64,000 nt of DNA from Brachypodius melanocephalos. Lineage: Eukaryota; Chordata; Aves; Passeriformes; Pycnonotidae. Position numbers and translations under genes: made by a program. Position 1 is the stretch's first letter. The number at the start of each line of letters is the position of its first letter. The notes under the pieces were generated by a model that was not told where the DNA came from, made no database searches, and saw nothing but the letters and a program-made list of their open reading frames with translations. The stretch covers positions 2,199,893 through 2,263,892 of the forward strand of contig VZSR01000680.1 of assembly GCA_013398615.1 (NCBI GenBank). The letters are read 5' to 3'. Shown here piece after piece: positions 49,077 to 61,855 of the stretch.

Positions 49077-52000
49077 GTAATCTTAAGAGGTTCGTGTTTG
49101 TCAGAGAGTTCTAGGGCTCATCCTGTGCATTCTGCAATCCCCAAATTGTTTCCTATTTCCTTGCTCCAGTAAGTCTTTGGGTGAATATTCTTTGTGGAAT
49201 TGATTTCCATTATTCATAGAGATGTGAGAGAAGCATCATACTAAAGGTACGATAATGAAGGGTGAAAGAAAAAAAATTGTTCACTTCTACTCTCTCATTT
49301 GTGTGGGTATATATGATTCTGTAATACTGGGAAAAATTAGAATGCATTTCTGAGACAGAAAATTGCTTTTATTGTGGGATAGCATTCAAAATACCTGTTG
49401 GTGGAGTTTCTTCTAGGTATTGTGCCTGACAAGGTTTGAATACAGAGCAGCTGGCAAGAGAACACACATGTTTAGGTAGCTTTTTGTGCAGCATATACAG
49501 GGTGTAGGAAACCAGCAAAGAAACTGTAAGTTAAACTGAGAGCTGTGGGATTTCACATTTTCCTGTGCTTTCAAAGGCTGTGGTTGTAAATGTGTGTATT
49601 AGAGAACTCTTCAGTTTGATTCAGACTGATGATGGATGTCACTACCTGATACATGCTTGCAGTAAGAGAAGGCTTAAATTCAGATCAGTAGGAAACCAGT
49701 TGATCTCTCTACACTTACATGCTTTTTCTTCCAAACTGAAAATTTTACAGTTCCAGTTTTCAAAAATACTCAATCAGTTCTTTTTGGTGGCTATTGCCAG
49801 GTGAGAGACACTAAGTAAGTATGGCTGCTCTTCCACTGCTGCTGGAGAGAAGTTTGCACTGTGCCTCTCACTTGCCTGTTTTGCCCTCAAACATCTTCTG
49901 ACCAGATTACTTTTGGCTTTAGAAATGAGTATAAATGCCAGTTATTCATGAGCAGTTCTGCAAATAGGAGGTGTGCCTACAATTAGAGGGGTTTGAAGGG
50001 ATATTTAACTTCAGAACTGTTGTCTGCAATAAGCCCGTGGCTGTAGCACTGATTTTTGGACATGGAGAGCAGTGTGTGATGCACAGCAAACTTCAGTAGA
50101 ATAGGTGCTTTGTAAGCTCATCCCTTGCACTCTGGGTTAAATTGTCTCCCTTGTTCTCAGCAGAGCTTGGCAGATGTTACTGCAGTTTTCTGTGAAATTT
50201 TGATCACAGGGGCTGTCCATGGAGATACTTAACTCAGAAATTTTCTCCACTTTGGAATGGTGTGTGTGTGTATAGGAAAAATCCTGGTGGTTGAAATTCT
50301 CTGATTTTGGGAAAATAGAAGGGCTTCTATTAAATTGGGTTTGTTCTTGGTTTGTTTGAACTATTCTATAAAAAACAACCTAGCTCCCACCATTCTTTAT
50401 CAATCAGATGCTTTTATTGCCTGTTTTCCTTTTCCATTTGGAGGTTTCTCAGACTGTAGACACATGTTTTCAGCACTTACAAATTGAAATGTTTGATGTT
50501 ATTTATGAAATAATTTTTTCTTCCTGGAGTCTGTTAACAATCAAGCTTTGGAAAGGCATTCTTGTCAAATAGCAGTGTTAAAAATTTTGCTTAAATTGAC
50601 ATAGAATACTGCCTTATGTAGTTTGTTTCCAGATCTTCCTAATGCAAATTTTTATGACGGGAATGTAAACACACCTACAGTACAGCAGAGGAGGACTTCT
50701 GATAATACAATATGTTTAAATAGCGCACATTTTTCTAAGTATAACTTTGTCTGATGTTAGCTTCTCACTGATGTAAGTGGAATTTTAAAAAGCTTCTGTT
50801 TAAAAAAATAAATTTCTGGAAAAACAGGATGTATACAACAGCATAAACATGCTATACCTCATTTAGATTCTGTAGTAACTCTTTCAGTCATACCATAAAA
50901 CTCCTTTATGTTATGTATCAACTATGCACATTTTTTTTCTTTCAAGTGGAAAGGCAATGCAAAATTCTAAACTCAAACCATAGCCATTGATCATGATGCA
51001 GCTAGAGTCCCCAGTGTATTTTAAAATAAGGTTGTATGTAGGAGAAAAGTAACATAAGGTAGAAAGCTAGAATTAAGTTCATGTCAGTCTTTTGTAGGTT
51101 TGCAGCATCAAAATTAATTAACCTTTGCCTTTATAAATATAAATAAAGGTTTATAAAAATTTAATAAATAATTGCATTACTCTGACTGTAATTTCAAATG
51201 GGACTTCAAGGCAGTTCTCTCTCAGATACGGTTTTCTTTCAAGTCAGGAGAGCAGATACCACAGTGAATGTCCCAAAAAGTAGTCCTTCTAATTTCCCCA
51301 GTACTTAAGGGTGCTACAGGTAGGAAAATGAATTATATATCAATGCAATAGCGATTTTATAAATTTAAATTGGAAAAAAAGGCGACTCAGAGCCTGCTGA
51401 TAATGTCAGACATTTGGAAAAGCTTTGTGTGTTTAGTAAGATCAGCTTTCTCTGGCTTTATAGTGCATTGCCCATAGTATGGCCAGTTTGTCCTTTCTGG
51501 AAGCAACTCTTATCCTGCTCAGATGTGCTGCAGGAGCCTGTGGAATTTCATGCTTCTGCTGAAAATTTCCATTATGTTGTGCTGCCTCTCGATACTTCAC
51601 TGTACTGAGCAAGGGTTTCAATTACCATCTTCGTGTCATGACATCCAGATGTTGAGAATTTATTTCTGTTCACGTGGAAGAAGCAGTCTTGGAAAATGCT
51701 TATCAGATGGTCTCTATTACAAATGTATACAGCACCTACCAGCAGAAAGAAGAATGCAGTCTCAAGAGCATGCAGGTATTAGGCTTGCTAAAAGAAGGTT
51801 GAGTATGTTTCTTTTCATCTCAGGCAATATCCCTCTGTGGAAAAGGGCTGAAAAGAAATCAATTTGGATTAAATAAATGCACGATTTTGTGCAGAAATCA
51901 TTCTAAAAGTAGGTACATTTTGTTGCCATGAGTTTTAGTCTTGAGAGCTTTCATTATTCATCTGTAATTCTGTAGCAGGACCACCACATCCACATTGGTG

Positions 52001-52499
52001 GTTAACATGAAATATAATATAATATTTTCCTCAGAGTTGCAGTGTGTGTTGTAGTCCTTAGCATATACATGTTAGACTCAGTTATTATTTAGTGTTTTGG
52101 AAGCAGTAGGAAATGGTTTATTTGCCTTAACTATTTTTTTCCAATTAGATTCATAGTGCATTGATATCTTTAAAATAGCTAAGCAGAACTGGCCGCAGTC
52201 TGAAAGTCTCGTGAGGGAATAATGAATTTTGACAAGTGAGGGTGAAAAGCAACTGGTTTATCTTTATGTACACATCTGTCCATACATGCTCACCCTCTCC
52301 TTTGTGGCTGAATGTCGTGGTAAATGCAGAGCAGCAGGGCTTTGCACAGTGCAGGTGAGCAGGCTCTGCTTGAGAGCTGTAGAGTGTTTTTGGATGCAGC
52401 CTCTCTGCTGGTTCAGTGACAAAGCCTGGGCTGGTACCTTCTGCATACGCCCAACTGAGTAAATAATAAACATAAAGACACCATTTGGAGGGAGGAAAA
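49077..52499. other. Mostly non-coding stretch
   Basis: AT-rich. An open stretch at 49577-49800 lies between TTTCAAAG and a CAG|GTGAGA donor. Another, at 51523-51773, lies between CTGCTCAG and GCAG|GTATTA. Both are unassigned. A short TG repeat is at 50261-50272. No recognised gene. Confidence 0.35.
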
Positions 52500-53730
52500 G
52501 ATGGCTGGAAACAATCAGTATGGATTTACCAAAGTTATACTTGTTGCCTTCTAGGATTAAACAGCTGGATGAGGCTGTGGATGAGGCAGAGCAATAGATG
52601 TCATTTGTCTTAACTTCAGCAAGACTTTTTGGATGAGGTCTACAAACACTCTTATGTCCAATTTACAATTTGGATGGGTGGACAAATAAATGCATAATTA
52701 GAGGTTGGCTGGTCTGGCTTAGAGGGTGGTGATTAATGGCTCATACTCTAGCTGAGGTCTGTGGCAGAGGGAATACCACAGATTTTTTTGTCCTGTGTGG
52801 CACTTTGAGCAGTGCCCTGGAGGAGGTGATAGAGGAGTGCTCACGAAGTTTGTAGATGACACTAAATTGGAGAGATGAACTGACAGACCTGGGGACAGGG
52901 CTGCTGCTCAGAGGGACTTAGACAGGACGGAGGGATGGGCCAGCAGGAACCCTACGAAATTCTGCAGGAATAAATCCAACATCATGTGCTTGGGAGGGAA
53001 GAGTCCTCTAGAGTGGTGGAGGCCAGGGAGCAGCTGTGCAGGGCCAGCCCTGGGGTGTTGGCAGAGAGCTGAGCAGGAGCCAGCCCCGTGCCATGGCAGT
53101 GAGGATGGCCAGCAGCATCCTGGGCTGCTGTGACACAGGCTGCACTGACAGCAGCACACTCAGGAGGCTGAGGGAGGAGAGTATTCCTCTTACACACAGT
53201 TCTTCAAACCTCATCTAGAAAGCTCCAGGCAGTTTAGGGCCCTTCAGTGTGAGAAAGGCATTGATAAACTGTAGAGTGTTCAGTGAAGGGTGCCACAATG
53301 GTCAGGGGGCTACAGCTTTGTTAGGAGAGGAGGCTGAGGGAGCTGGTTCTGTTAACCAGACAAGAGAAAGCTTTGGAAGAAAGGGGGATTTAATAATGGC
53401 CTCCCAGTTTCTAAAGGAGGTTATTGAGATGATGGAATCCCAACAGTGAGAAATGAGAGGATACAGAGGCAATGAACATAAATTGAAACAACAGCTTCAG
53501 ACTGGATGTAAGGAAGAAATCTTCCATGAGTTCAGTCAAGCAAGCAATGGAATAGGCTGCTCAGAGAGGCTGTGGAATCCCCACATTTGAAGGATTTCAA
53601 GACCCACTCAGATGAAGCCATGAGCAACCTCGCCTAAACTAATAGCTGTCCCAGCATTAAGCAGGAGGTGGGAGTTGGGATCTGCTGAGGTCCCTCCCAA
53701 ATTCAGCTATACTTTGATTCTGTAATAACT
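52500..53730 (+). mobile_element. 5'-truncated CR1 LINE (reverse transcriptase, 3' UTR, tail)
   Basis: Sense-orientation CR1. It opens in the reverse transcriptase palm at the zone that reads YGFTKGKSCLTNLVAFYD in intact elements (here 'agtatggatttaccaaag'). The DFSKAFD-like motif A zone follows at about 52605-52635. The active-site box is at about 52849-52860, where CR1 has FADD and this copy reads FVDD. Next come the connection zone with 'gccagcagcatcctgggctgc', the 3' region with 'aggaagaaatcttccatgag' and 'ggctgctcagagaggctgtgg', and the 3' tail 'gaggtccctcccaaattcag' ending in a single GATTCTGT (53716-53723). Frameshifts and stops make it inactive. The endonuclease is missing because of 5' truncation. 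Assignment rests on ordered motif and wording match to remembered CR1 sequence. Confidence 0.93.
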
Positions 53731-56219
53731 GGTTGAAATGTGCACAGCTGGACACAGCTGGAGAGGAATTCTGCTTTATCATTCTTTCTCTGTGCTGGGG
53801 AGATGCTGCCTGAAACCTCCTGTTGTTGTGTAATACATGAGCAATACATACCAAGAATGCTGTAACAAAGAGGTTTGTATGGCAGAGGGTTTAAACCTGG
53901 AGCCGGTTTCTACACCACAGGGCATGATCAACACAAATCCACACCCTGGGCAAAGCTTCAGCAACCTTCCCACAGGCCAGAAAAATGGATCCCATCTTAT
54001 GGTGAGGCCAGACAGCATCCTTCTCTTCCTCCCTTCATCCCTGAATTGCTCCCCTGATTTGTGTATTTTAACTTGTCCTTCTTTTTCAAAATCTGCATCT
54101 TTTAGGAATTTTAAGTATTTCTAAATTTAGAAATTGATCTACATATACATTTTTAATTTTTTTTAATGGAAAAATGTAGCAGAAAGTGCCCTTTTGCCAA
54201 TGTAGAATGGAAAATACCAGCATGTTTTGTGTGTGAGATTGCTGTCATGATTCTAAAATTTAGTAATATGTGTATAGAATTTTGGCTTAGTTCAGATATG
54301 CATTCCTTAATTTTAGGGGTATTTTCTTCCCTATCTTCTGTTATTCAGCTCCCATCTCTTTATCTGTTCAAGTGCATTGTTAAGTGGCTTTCTGTAACTA
54401 GAACTGACAGTGTGTTATTTAACTCAAGGAAAATTACCCCTTATATATTTCTGGTTTGATATGCCACTTTAGAAGGTCTCTTTGCCTGACCCAGTGCTCA
54501 CTGAAACATGGAATTTGAACACAGTGAACACAATCTCAGCAATCCAGAATTAGGCGCCTTCAGTTTTCCTGATCTGGAATGCAACACAAAATACCTTTTG
54601 AACCTAAAGCAGGATAGACATCCTTGATTTTTTTATGTCCAAGAAAATGAAAGCAGCAGAAAGCAAACTGATCAGGTTACCTGGGCCAGTGCTGCTAAAT
54701 TCCTAGCAGGCTTGGGCTAGAGGATAGGAGTGAACCATGTCCAGGTGACTCATCACAGACTCATCACAAGCTCTACAATAAAGCATCTGATTGACTCTTT
54801 GGCAACACCAACAGACTGCTAAACCCATTTCATGTCTCTCCACATGTGTGTGGTTAAGAAAAAGCAGTGATCCCACCACAGTGTCCAAGTCATGTTTCCA
54901 TCTTTGTGAGTCAGACATTTAGAGGAGAATGGGAAGTGTAAAGAAGCCTGGCAGCCCAGGTTTCTGTCTAAGTGAAAAATGTTTCCATGAAATCAAGGCA
55001 AAGAATAAAATGCTTACAATTATAAATTTTGAAAATAATAATTTTGTAGTTCACCTGCTGAGTTTTTCATTATTAAAAACACGCAGAGCTCTAATTTGCA
55101 AGATCCACCAAGCAAATTTTTCTTCTGCTGGCAGAGCTGGCTGTGTAAAACTGGTCCAGGAATCCCTTTCAGTGTATTCTTACGAGCAATGCCCAGTACT
55201 AATTCTGAGATTACAAATGACATGCACTGTGATCTCACAGGCAAAGGCTGGCTCAGGGACTGGGGTACCTCAGAAACCCAAAAGGCTCCTGCTGAAGTCA
55301 GTAGGAACCCTGGACCTTTGGCCTTTTTTACTTGGATGGAAATGTTTTCTTTGTAGTGTTATGAATTTAGGAATTCGTGCTCTTAATCCTGTTCCCTTTT
55401 GCAGTTTAGAGGCAGGATGTGCTGTAGTTGCAAAACTCAGCAGGTGAAGTCGTGAAGCTGAATCTATAAAGAAGTAGAAGCTTTTGCAGTTTGATTTAGT
55501 TTCTTGCAAGAAAAATGTGCTCACAAGGAGTCTTGGGCTAAGGTTCAGAAAGAAATTGCAGCATGTACCTTTTGCAAAAAGCTGTTCTACAGAAGGAGAG
55601 GATAAGTGTGCTCCCTCCTTTTTAATGCTTCCCCTGGGAAGCAAAATGGGGAGAGAATCCTTTATAAACCTTTCCATTAGACCTACTGATTGTAAAGCAC
55701 AGCTTTAGCTCAAAATTTCAACTTGGATCAGTTTTCTCTGTACTTTGTAATTTTTTTAACATTTGTGATAATTTACTCTGCTGTGATTTGCATCCGCTTT
55801 CAGATGGCAAAGGAAGAGCTTAGTATGGCATGTGGAGGTCCATTTGAAAAAGGAATGTCCTTACCAGGGTGATTACTGGTGCAGTGTGGGACTAATTCAT
55901 CTTCCTTCATTGTTAGTCCCAGGGTTAACAGTGAGCTGATGAGTTCAGAGCTACTCAGGCAGGTTTGGACTCCGTGGTAGTTGCAGTCCTGTATGTGTGT
56001 CAGACCATCTTATTTTGCATTAATTTCCAAGTTTTTCTCAGGAGTTCCAGGGAGTTCCAGTGCGGAACTTTGGTGCAGGGTGAAACGGGAGCTCTGGTAA
56101 CTAATCTCTTCTTCTCTCCCAGGGTTACTTGGCTCTCTCACTGCTTATGTTGGCACTGCTTGGTTTTAAAGCTTCCAATTACAAAATTTTGTCTTTTTGC
56201 CTGAAAAAGTGAAGTTCAT
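53731..56219. other. Non-coding stretch
   Basis: The 172-codon plus frame at 54929-55447 and the 135-codon minus frame at 55270-55677 overlap and show no domain. No splice or promoter context supports either. No gene called. Confidence 0.35.
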
Positions 56220-57780
56220 TTTGAGGTTAATTGAAGCTGTATTACAATGGCAGATATTTCGCCTATTGTTACATTAAACTGTGTGGCAGCCTGTGTTTGG
56301 TCTCAGTGCCCTGTACCATATCCCTCTCAGATTAATTGAGCTGTATTACACTCCAGTGAGAGAGTTTGGATACAAAGAAATGAGTACAGCGAAGGTTGTT
56401 TAATATGGTAAAAACTCCAGCGTGTCTTCTGATGTTACAGAAGACTCAGAAACATTGTGTTAGGGAGGAGTCCGCCTTATAAAATCGTACTTTCTTGAAA
56501 AAACACTTTAATTGTGTTTAATTTGTCGGTACAAAAGCTAACAGTTAAGGCCCGTTTTTGTAGTGTCTGACTTTATTGCTCAAAACATTAAAGATTGTAT
56601 CTCAGCCTTGCAAAAGGGGGTGGGACTTTCTTTGTCTGAGTAGTAAAGTAATTCGGTAAATAAGCACAGGGGGGTCTGAAGAAATTTTTTTGCAAATGTG
56701 GATATAATTTTTTTCCTTTATTTTTCAAGTTGAAAAAAAAAATACTAAGTATCTGGGTTTTTTCTTTGTCCCAGTTGTAAGCTTACTATTTCATTTCATG
56801 CATGTAACTTTCTCCAACTGTTTGATTTTATGTTTGAAAGTTTTCTGAAGCTTTTCAAGATTTTAAGAGGCATTTTTATACCATTTTGCTTTCCAAAACG
56901 CTGTAATTTTTTGTCTTTAAACCTTGGTAGCTCTGCCTAGCCTCTCGTTGGTTTTTAGTAGTTCAGTCTTTGGTAAATTTGTCGGTGAGGAGGGCGGGGG
57001 GCCTGTCCCGTGGCATTGGAAATGCTGACAAGTCTGTCAACACCGGGTGCGCGATTGTCCCTCGGAGCTCACATCCGAGTTTGTTGTACCGAGCAGAGAA
57101 TAGAATGTGGGAGAAGTTATTCTGAGTGTGTGTGCATGTGATTGCAGTTTCCAAGGAGACCACCTTCTTTGTCTGAACATGTCCAAAATGATTGCCTAAT
57201 TGATCTCATCATGTGGGACACTCTGTCTGTCTTTCTGTCTGCTTCTCTCATGCGTTCTCTCTTCCACATTGTTAAGCAGAAAGTAAAAAAATGAGAAGTT
57301 ATGTTCTCCCAAAGAGCCAAACAAAGCCATTAGCCTGTCCAAACGACAAGCTGGGGCTGTCCCTTAGGCAGAAGCGATGGCCAGAGTGTCACCAGTGTGG
57401 ATGTGAGACATGTTGTTGCTACTATTTCTCCCCAGTCTGTGCTCTAACTCGTGCGTGGATGATGCTGAGCGCGTCTTTGAAAGAGACAGCTGTTAATGCT
57501 CCTACTGAATTTCCACTAATTATAAAATGAAAGGACTGGCTCTCTTTTCCTTCCCGAAGCTCAATAGTCTAGTTTCACTGATTAAAGAACCAACAACAAA
57601 AAATCCCCCAAAACACAAAAAGCTCGGGGAAGGAGGAGACGTCAGCCAGTGCCGGTGCTGAAAAGCATGCTGATGTGCTTTTTTTGTTGCTTGTGGTTTT
57701 GTTAGTACTGATGATTTGCTAATGAAGGCCAAAGCTCTTTCAAATTTAGTCCCTCGACACTGGAACTGGAAATGAAGAGC
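56220..57780. promoter_or_regulatory. Candidate conserved regulatory region (CpG-retaining, motif-rich)
   Basis: CpG dinucleotides, rare in most of the window, recur here: nine lie between 56983 and 57091 and more at about 56460-56660 and 57460-57680, without the repeat structure of the 27.8 kb island. Interspersed are homeodomain-like TAAT words (for example near 57510), ACATTGTTAAG (57265) and E-box-like words. CpG retention in unique DNA is typical of elements under constraint or kept unmethylated. The plus frame at 57291-57530 is Cys-rich but has no recognised domain. A short TCTG-rich repeat is at 57221-57249. Function is inference. Confidence 0.35.
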
Positions 57781-60305
57781 TCAAGTTTAAAAACATTCCT
57801 GCTAAAGGGAGGAGAAGATTGCACAGGGCAGTAAGAATGAGGTGCTGCAGCAGAACTGGAGGTCACTGCATACTGCAGTTCCTATCACTCAGGACTCTGG
57901 CCAATCCCCGCTTTCTGGCTAAGCAAAGACTCCAGTTAAGCTCAAGAGAAATTTAACCTCAACTATGGAAACACAATATTATGGAGACAGAAACTGAAAT
58001 GACATCACCGTCAAGTTTGTAAAAAAAAGCTTATTAGAAACAGAGTATTGAATAAATACAGTGACTACTGAAAGAAATATTTTTTTAAATCCCCTCTGTG
58101 GTTTTATTCCTTTATTTATTTATGATTTTTGTTACAGTCCTCTTCCATAGAAATGTAGTGCTTAAAGAAGGGGAGCATCAGTTGCATAGCATGGTTTTGT
58201 TTGTTTATTTGCAAAAAGTGTCTGTAACCTGTGTGAAAGTGGGGAGAGGGCATAGTCTGTGTCAGCCGATCTTCAGTGTGTCACACAGGGGGTAAATACC
58301 AGCTGGGACAGCAAAAGGTCCAGGCACAAGTAAGCCAAAGTGTGGACAGCTTGAGGAGAAGAGTCTGAGAAAATACATGGTGTTTGCAGCAGCCACAGCT
58401 CCCAACTTCCCTGGTGGCATTTACTGGAAAGAATATGATTAATCTGTCTCTTCATGAAAAAGTCTCCATGACTGTTAGAAGCCAGTCCCTCTCTGCTTCT
58501 CCTACACACTGGAAAGAAGGGAACAGTTTCAGAGGCTTTGAACTTTCCAGTTCCTGCTGCCTCCCTTTTTTCCTGCAAGCAGAGCTGTTGAGCTGCTGGG
58601 TTCAATCCAACACAGAGTCTGCAATTGGACATGACCTGAGCATGAAGGGGTTACAGATTGGTTATTTACTGCATTCACACATCTTTGTGACAGAGAGCAT
58701 TTTCTCTGTGTTTCATAAAGATCAAAATTTAAGCAATAAGGAGCTTGAAGACAAATAACTGAGAAGTCCAGGGCAGAGCATAGGTGCCAACAGGGGTGAA
58801 GCAATAGTCATTGTCAGCACCTGGGGGTTAATTTAGTGGACTGTTCAGGGAACACTGCTGATAAAAAGATACAGTATTGTGCCTTTGAATCCTAAATGTC
58901 CATCACAAGAACTCTGGTCTTCCCTATCCAACTCTGGGGAAATTCCTGAGCTGTATTTAATTAAAGCATGATAAATGGTGTATTTGAACAAATAAATTTC
59001 TTTCCCCCTTCTGGCCAAAGCTTGAGGCCATTTAATTTCTCTTCTGTTCTGGAAAAGTGATATGAAGAGGACCTCATGATGACCTTTTAATTTGAATGTC
59101 TTATGTTTCAGCTAAGAGGGAAATCAAATTTGTAGATACACTGGATTTTTTTTTAAAATAATAGCTGTTTGAACCTACTTGAATACCTGTATGCCTGTAT
59201 TTGCAACATGGCATGTTTGGAGTACTGCACAAACAGAACTCCTTCTGTTTAACGTTAGGGCCACGAAATAAACATAATAAACAGACTTTTCTGGCCCACT
59301 TGACAAAACACATCTTTCTGAGCAAAAGGTCGAGACGTGACAATCGTCTTTAGCATATTTATTAAAAAATCTCTATATACTCTGCAGGAGATTCAACTGC
59401 TTTTGAAACGTGTCAGGTGTTAGAGCACCAAGTCAGAAGTGACAGCAGTGCATGACACAGCTGCCCTTTCACTTGTGCACTGAAGCACTGAGCTCTCCAG
59501 GCCTGCTTGCTGCCCTTATGTGATAGCTGCAGAAGAGACAACCTTAAACATTTCCTCCCTCCTGTTCCCTCACCTCCCAATCAATGTCCTCCCTTTTCTT
59601 AGCTCCTCCCACAGCATATTATCAAAAGATGTTGGACAAAATTATGCCCTAAAAGGGTGCTCCTGGCTCACAGAAACTGTATTTGTTGTTATTTATTATT
59701 CAGCCGGTGTCCCAAATACAAACTTTTTGATGCGGTGTTTCCACACTTGCCATCTTTAAATTCTTTAGTGCAATATTCTGTGCCAAACTTGGGTGGATCC
59801 AGCCAAGCAGAGCCTTTCTTGTGGGAGTGCTTATTAAACTGAAGTTAATGAACAGTAACCATGGGAGAGCTTTCACCTAAGGCAAATTCTTTTCTATTGC
59901 CATTTTTAAAGTATGTTCTATAGTATTTTGACAAAATATGTTTTGGTATTCTTTTTAAACTAAAAAAAAAAAAAAATTAATTTGGTTAGGACTGGAGAAC
60001 AATTTACCACAGTATCAAGCAAGTCAGGAAATCCCAGCATTTGCTTTTCACATGGTCTGGTACCTGCCATAAGTAAAGCAAACTGAGTGGAAGCATGTCA
60101 CACACACGAGGCAGGAAGGCACAGATGGGGTTGTTGTTCTTCCTCACTGGAAGTAAGAATGTTTATGAAGAGGTGGATTTGAATTAGGGAACTCCGTGTT
60201 TTTTCTATTTTAACGCTTGATTTCACCTGAAATCTTTTGTGATTCTTCCTGTAACTGATTTCATTGGTCCTTTCTGGCTCTTTCTTTTCTTTCATGACAG
60301 AGAGG
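57781..60305. other. Non-coding stretch
   Basis: Opposed frames at 58273-58632 (minus, 119 codons) and 58384-58758 (plus, 124 codons) have no recognised domain. An A tract lies at 59962-59976. No gene called. Confidence 0.4.
59962..59976 (+). repeat. Poly(A) tract, 15 nt
   Basis: An uninterrupted A run in AT-rich DNA. The plus strand to its left has only a 61- and a 79-codon frame, so it is not treated as a retrocopy tail. Confidence 0.85.
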
Positions 60306-60311
60306 TTTATT
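60306..60311 (-). terminator. AATAAA poly(A) signal candidate
   Basis: On the minus strand AATAAA lies 18 bases after the TAG at 60330-60332 that closes the candidate terminal exon. Its position fits a very short 3' UTR, but the hexamer is common in AT-rich DNA. Confidence 0.2.
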
Positions 60312-60329
60312 CTGTTTCAGTACATGGTT

Positions 60330-60626
60330 CTAAGGGGACGTGGAGCAGAGAGAACGCAGAAGTGTGTTTGTCATTTTACTCAATTTGAGTACTTTGTCAA
60401 CCTCTTCTGTGTCGCCCACTGTCTTGAGTAGATCATAGCTGTTTCCTTGCATTTCAGTGTCAAAGGTCTGCATTTTCTGATGGGGCAATATCACAAATGT
60501 GTTTTCAGATCTTTTAGGCCCCTCTTCAGGCTGTTTCCCACTCTTCTGAGAGCCTGAGTGCTGCTGTGACAGCCACCTTTCTCCATGGACAGGAATCAGT
60601 ACATTAGGGCAGCTTTTTCTCACTCT
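60330..60626 (-). other. Candidate terminal coding exon, unidentified
   Basis: The minus strand has 99 codons including the stop, after a TACTAAAACAG acceptor-like string, and an AATAAA follows closely. The peptide is hydrophilic. It begins RVRKSCPNVLIPVHGERWLS and has a Gly/Lys/Pro/Glu-rich middle. Its C-terminal part (SYDLLKTVGD, then EVDKVLKLSKM) looks amphipathic and helical, as in a coiled coil. Codon use looks ordinary for a vertebrate gene. Against it: the acceptor has a weak pyrimidine tract, and the better acceptor upstream (TTTTCCAACAG, near 60679) would bring an in-frame TGA. That could mean a pseudogene. I do not recognise the protein. Confidence 0.28.
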
Positions 60627-61738
60627 CTGTTTTAGTATGTAAACGTTCCCAACCTCACAGTGGGGTCAGAGGGTGTAACTGTTGGAAAATCAAAACAAGA
60701 CAAGATTTTGATCAGCCTCACAGCGCGTTGGGAGCCAGAGATGTGTTTTCAGAGACCCACTTGCAGTGAATATTGGCACAATAAGATCTGCCCATCTAAC
60801 AGAAAACTACCATCTCTGATGCTACTGATAATTAATTATATCACCTGTGGCACCGCTTGTTAGATTGCCTTTGAAAACAAGGTTTCAGAATAATAGTACT
60901 TCATAGACATTTAGAACATTATAATTAAAAATAATTCTTAAAACTATCCCTTAAATTTTTGTAATTTAAATATTTCAAAATAAAAATCGGAAACAAAACC
61001 ATTCTTCTTGTTCCATGTATTTTGGTTTCGCTGCTCCCACGATAGTGCAACCTAATGTGCAGAAGCAAGACTTTCCATCTCAGTCCAGAAGGGATTTTAG
61101 AGCTATTTCTGTATTTGTCATACTGATAAGGAGCCATTATTTTATTGTGCTAGGTACTGCATAAACAGAAAAAAAAGGATGATCACAGCTTTGAAACTTT
61201 CCATCTGTGATTGATAGAGGTGCTTATGGCAGATTCCCATGGTGTTCCCTAGTGGTTGTGGTTTTGCCTGAATCTTCCTCTTACATATATGGGAGAAGAA
61301 ACTCATCAGGCTTGGCTGACCAGCTCACTCAGTCCTGTGTGGTAGTAGATGGTGTGGGCATGGAGACACTGGGAGTTAATTAAGAAATATAATTGGGTGA
61401 TGTCTGGCTAAGCCCCTTGGAGGATAACACTCACTGGATATCATCAGGCTTTGTCCCCAAGGCAAGATTTCACTGGCAGGAGAAGGGAACACACACTTCT
61501 TCAGTAACAGGGTGATCCCATTTTTTCAGTAGTTCTGCAATGCCAGTTCATTCTGATGTGTGGGCATGTAGTGTCCTCATCTGTGTCTGTGCACACCAAT
61601 ATCCATAAATAAACCATAACTGGCCTTGGACTGTGTAGCTGGTTCATGGATACGTAATCCCTGAAAGAACTCCCATAATCTTGTAGTTTAAAGCTACTCT
61701 TAACAAAACACATGCATATCTATGTCTCTGCCAGGGAC
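60627..61738. other. Non-coding stretch between candidate antisense exons
   Basis: If the flanking antisense stretches are real exons this would be their intron, about 1.1 kb. Otherwise it is featureless AT-rich DNA with frames up to 70 codons. Confidence 0.3.
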
Positions 61739-61855
61739 CTGTTTCATTTTTTTTTTCTCTTTGTGTATGTGGAATTTCTCCCCCAAACTATTTTGGCCCG
61801 GTGCCCAGGAGCCCACAACAGTCAGTGGTGCAGTGGCATGTTGTAAGTTCTCCTG
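61739..61855 (-). other. Candidate internal exon, unidentified
   Basis: On the minus strand a good acceptor (GCTTTCTCCTCTCCAG) is followed by 117 open bases, exactly 39 codons, and then a CAG|GTCCCT donor, which is weak beyond GT. The peptide starts QENLQHATAPLTVVG and ends basic (HKEKKKMKQ). Its phase (0 in, 0 out) matches the candidate terminal exon at 60330-60626, so the two could be consecutive exons. No family is recognised. Confidence 0.2.

Noticed and set aside
52908..53449. Frames of 60-83 codons within 52.9-53.5 kb as genes
   Set aside because: They lie inside the sense CR1 copy and mostly on its opposite strand.
54929..55447. 172-codon plus-strand frame as a gene
   Set aside because: Length is compatible with chance for this amount of sequence. 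It overlaps a 135-codon antisense frame and has no domain or regulatory context.
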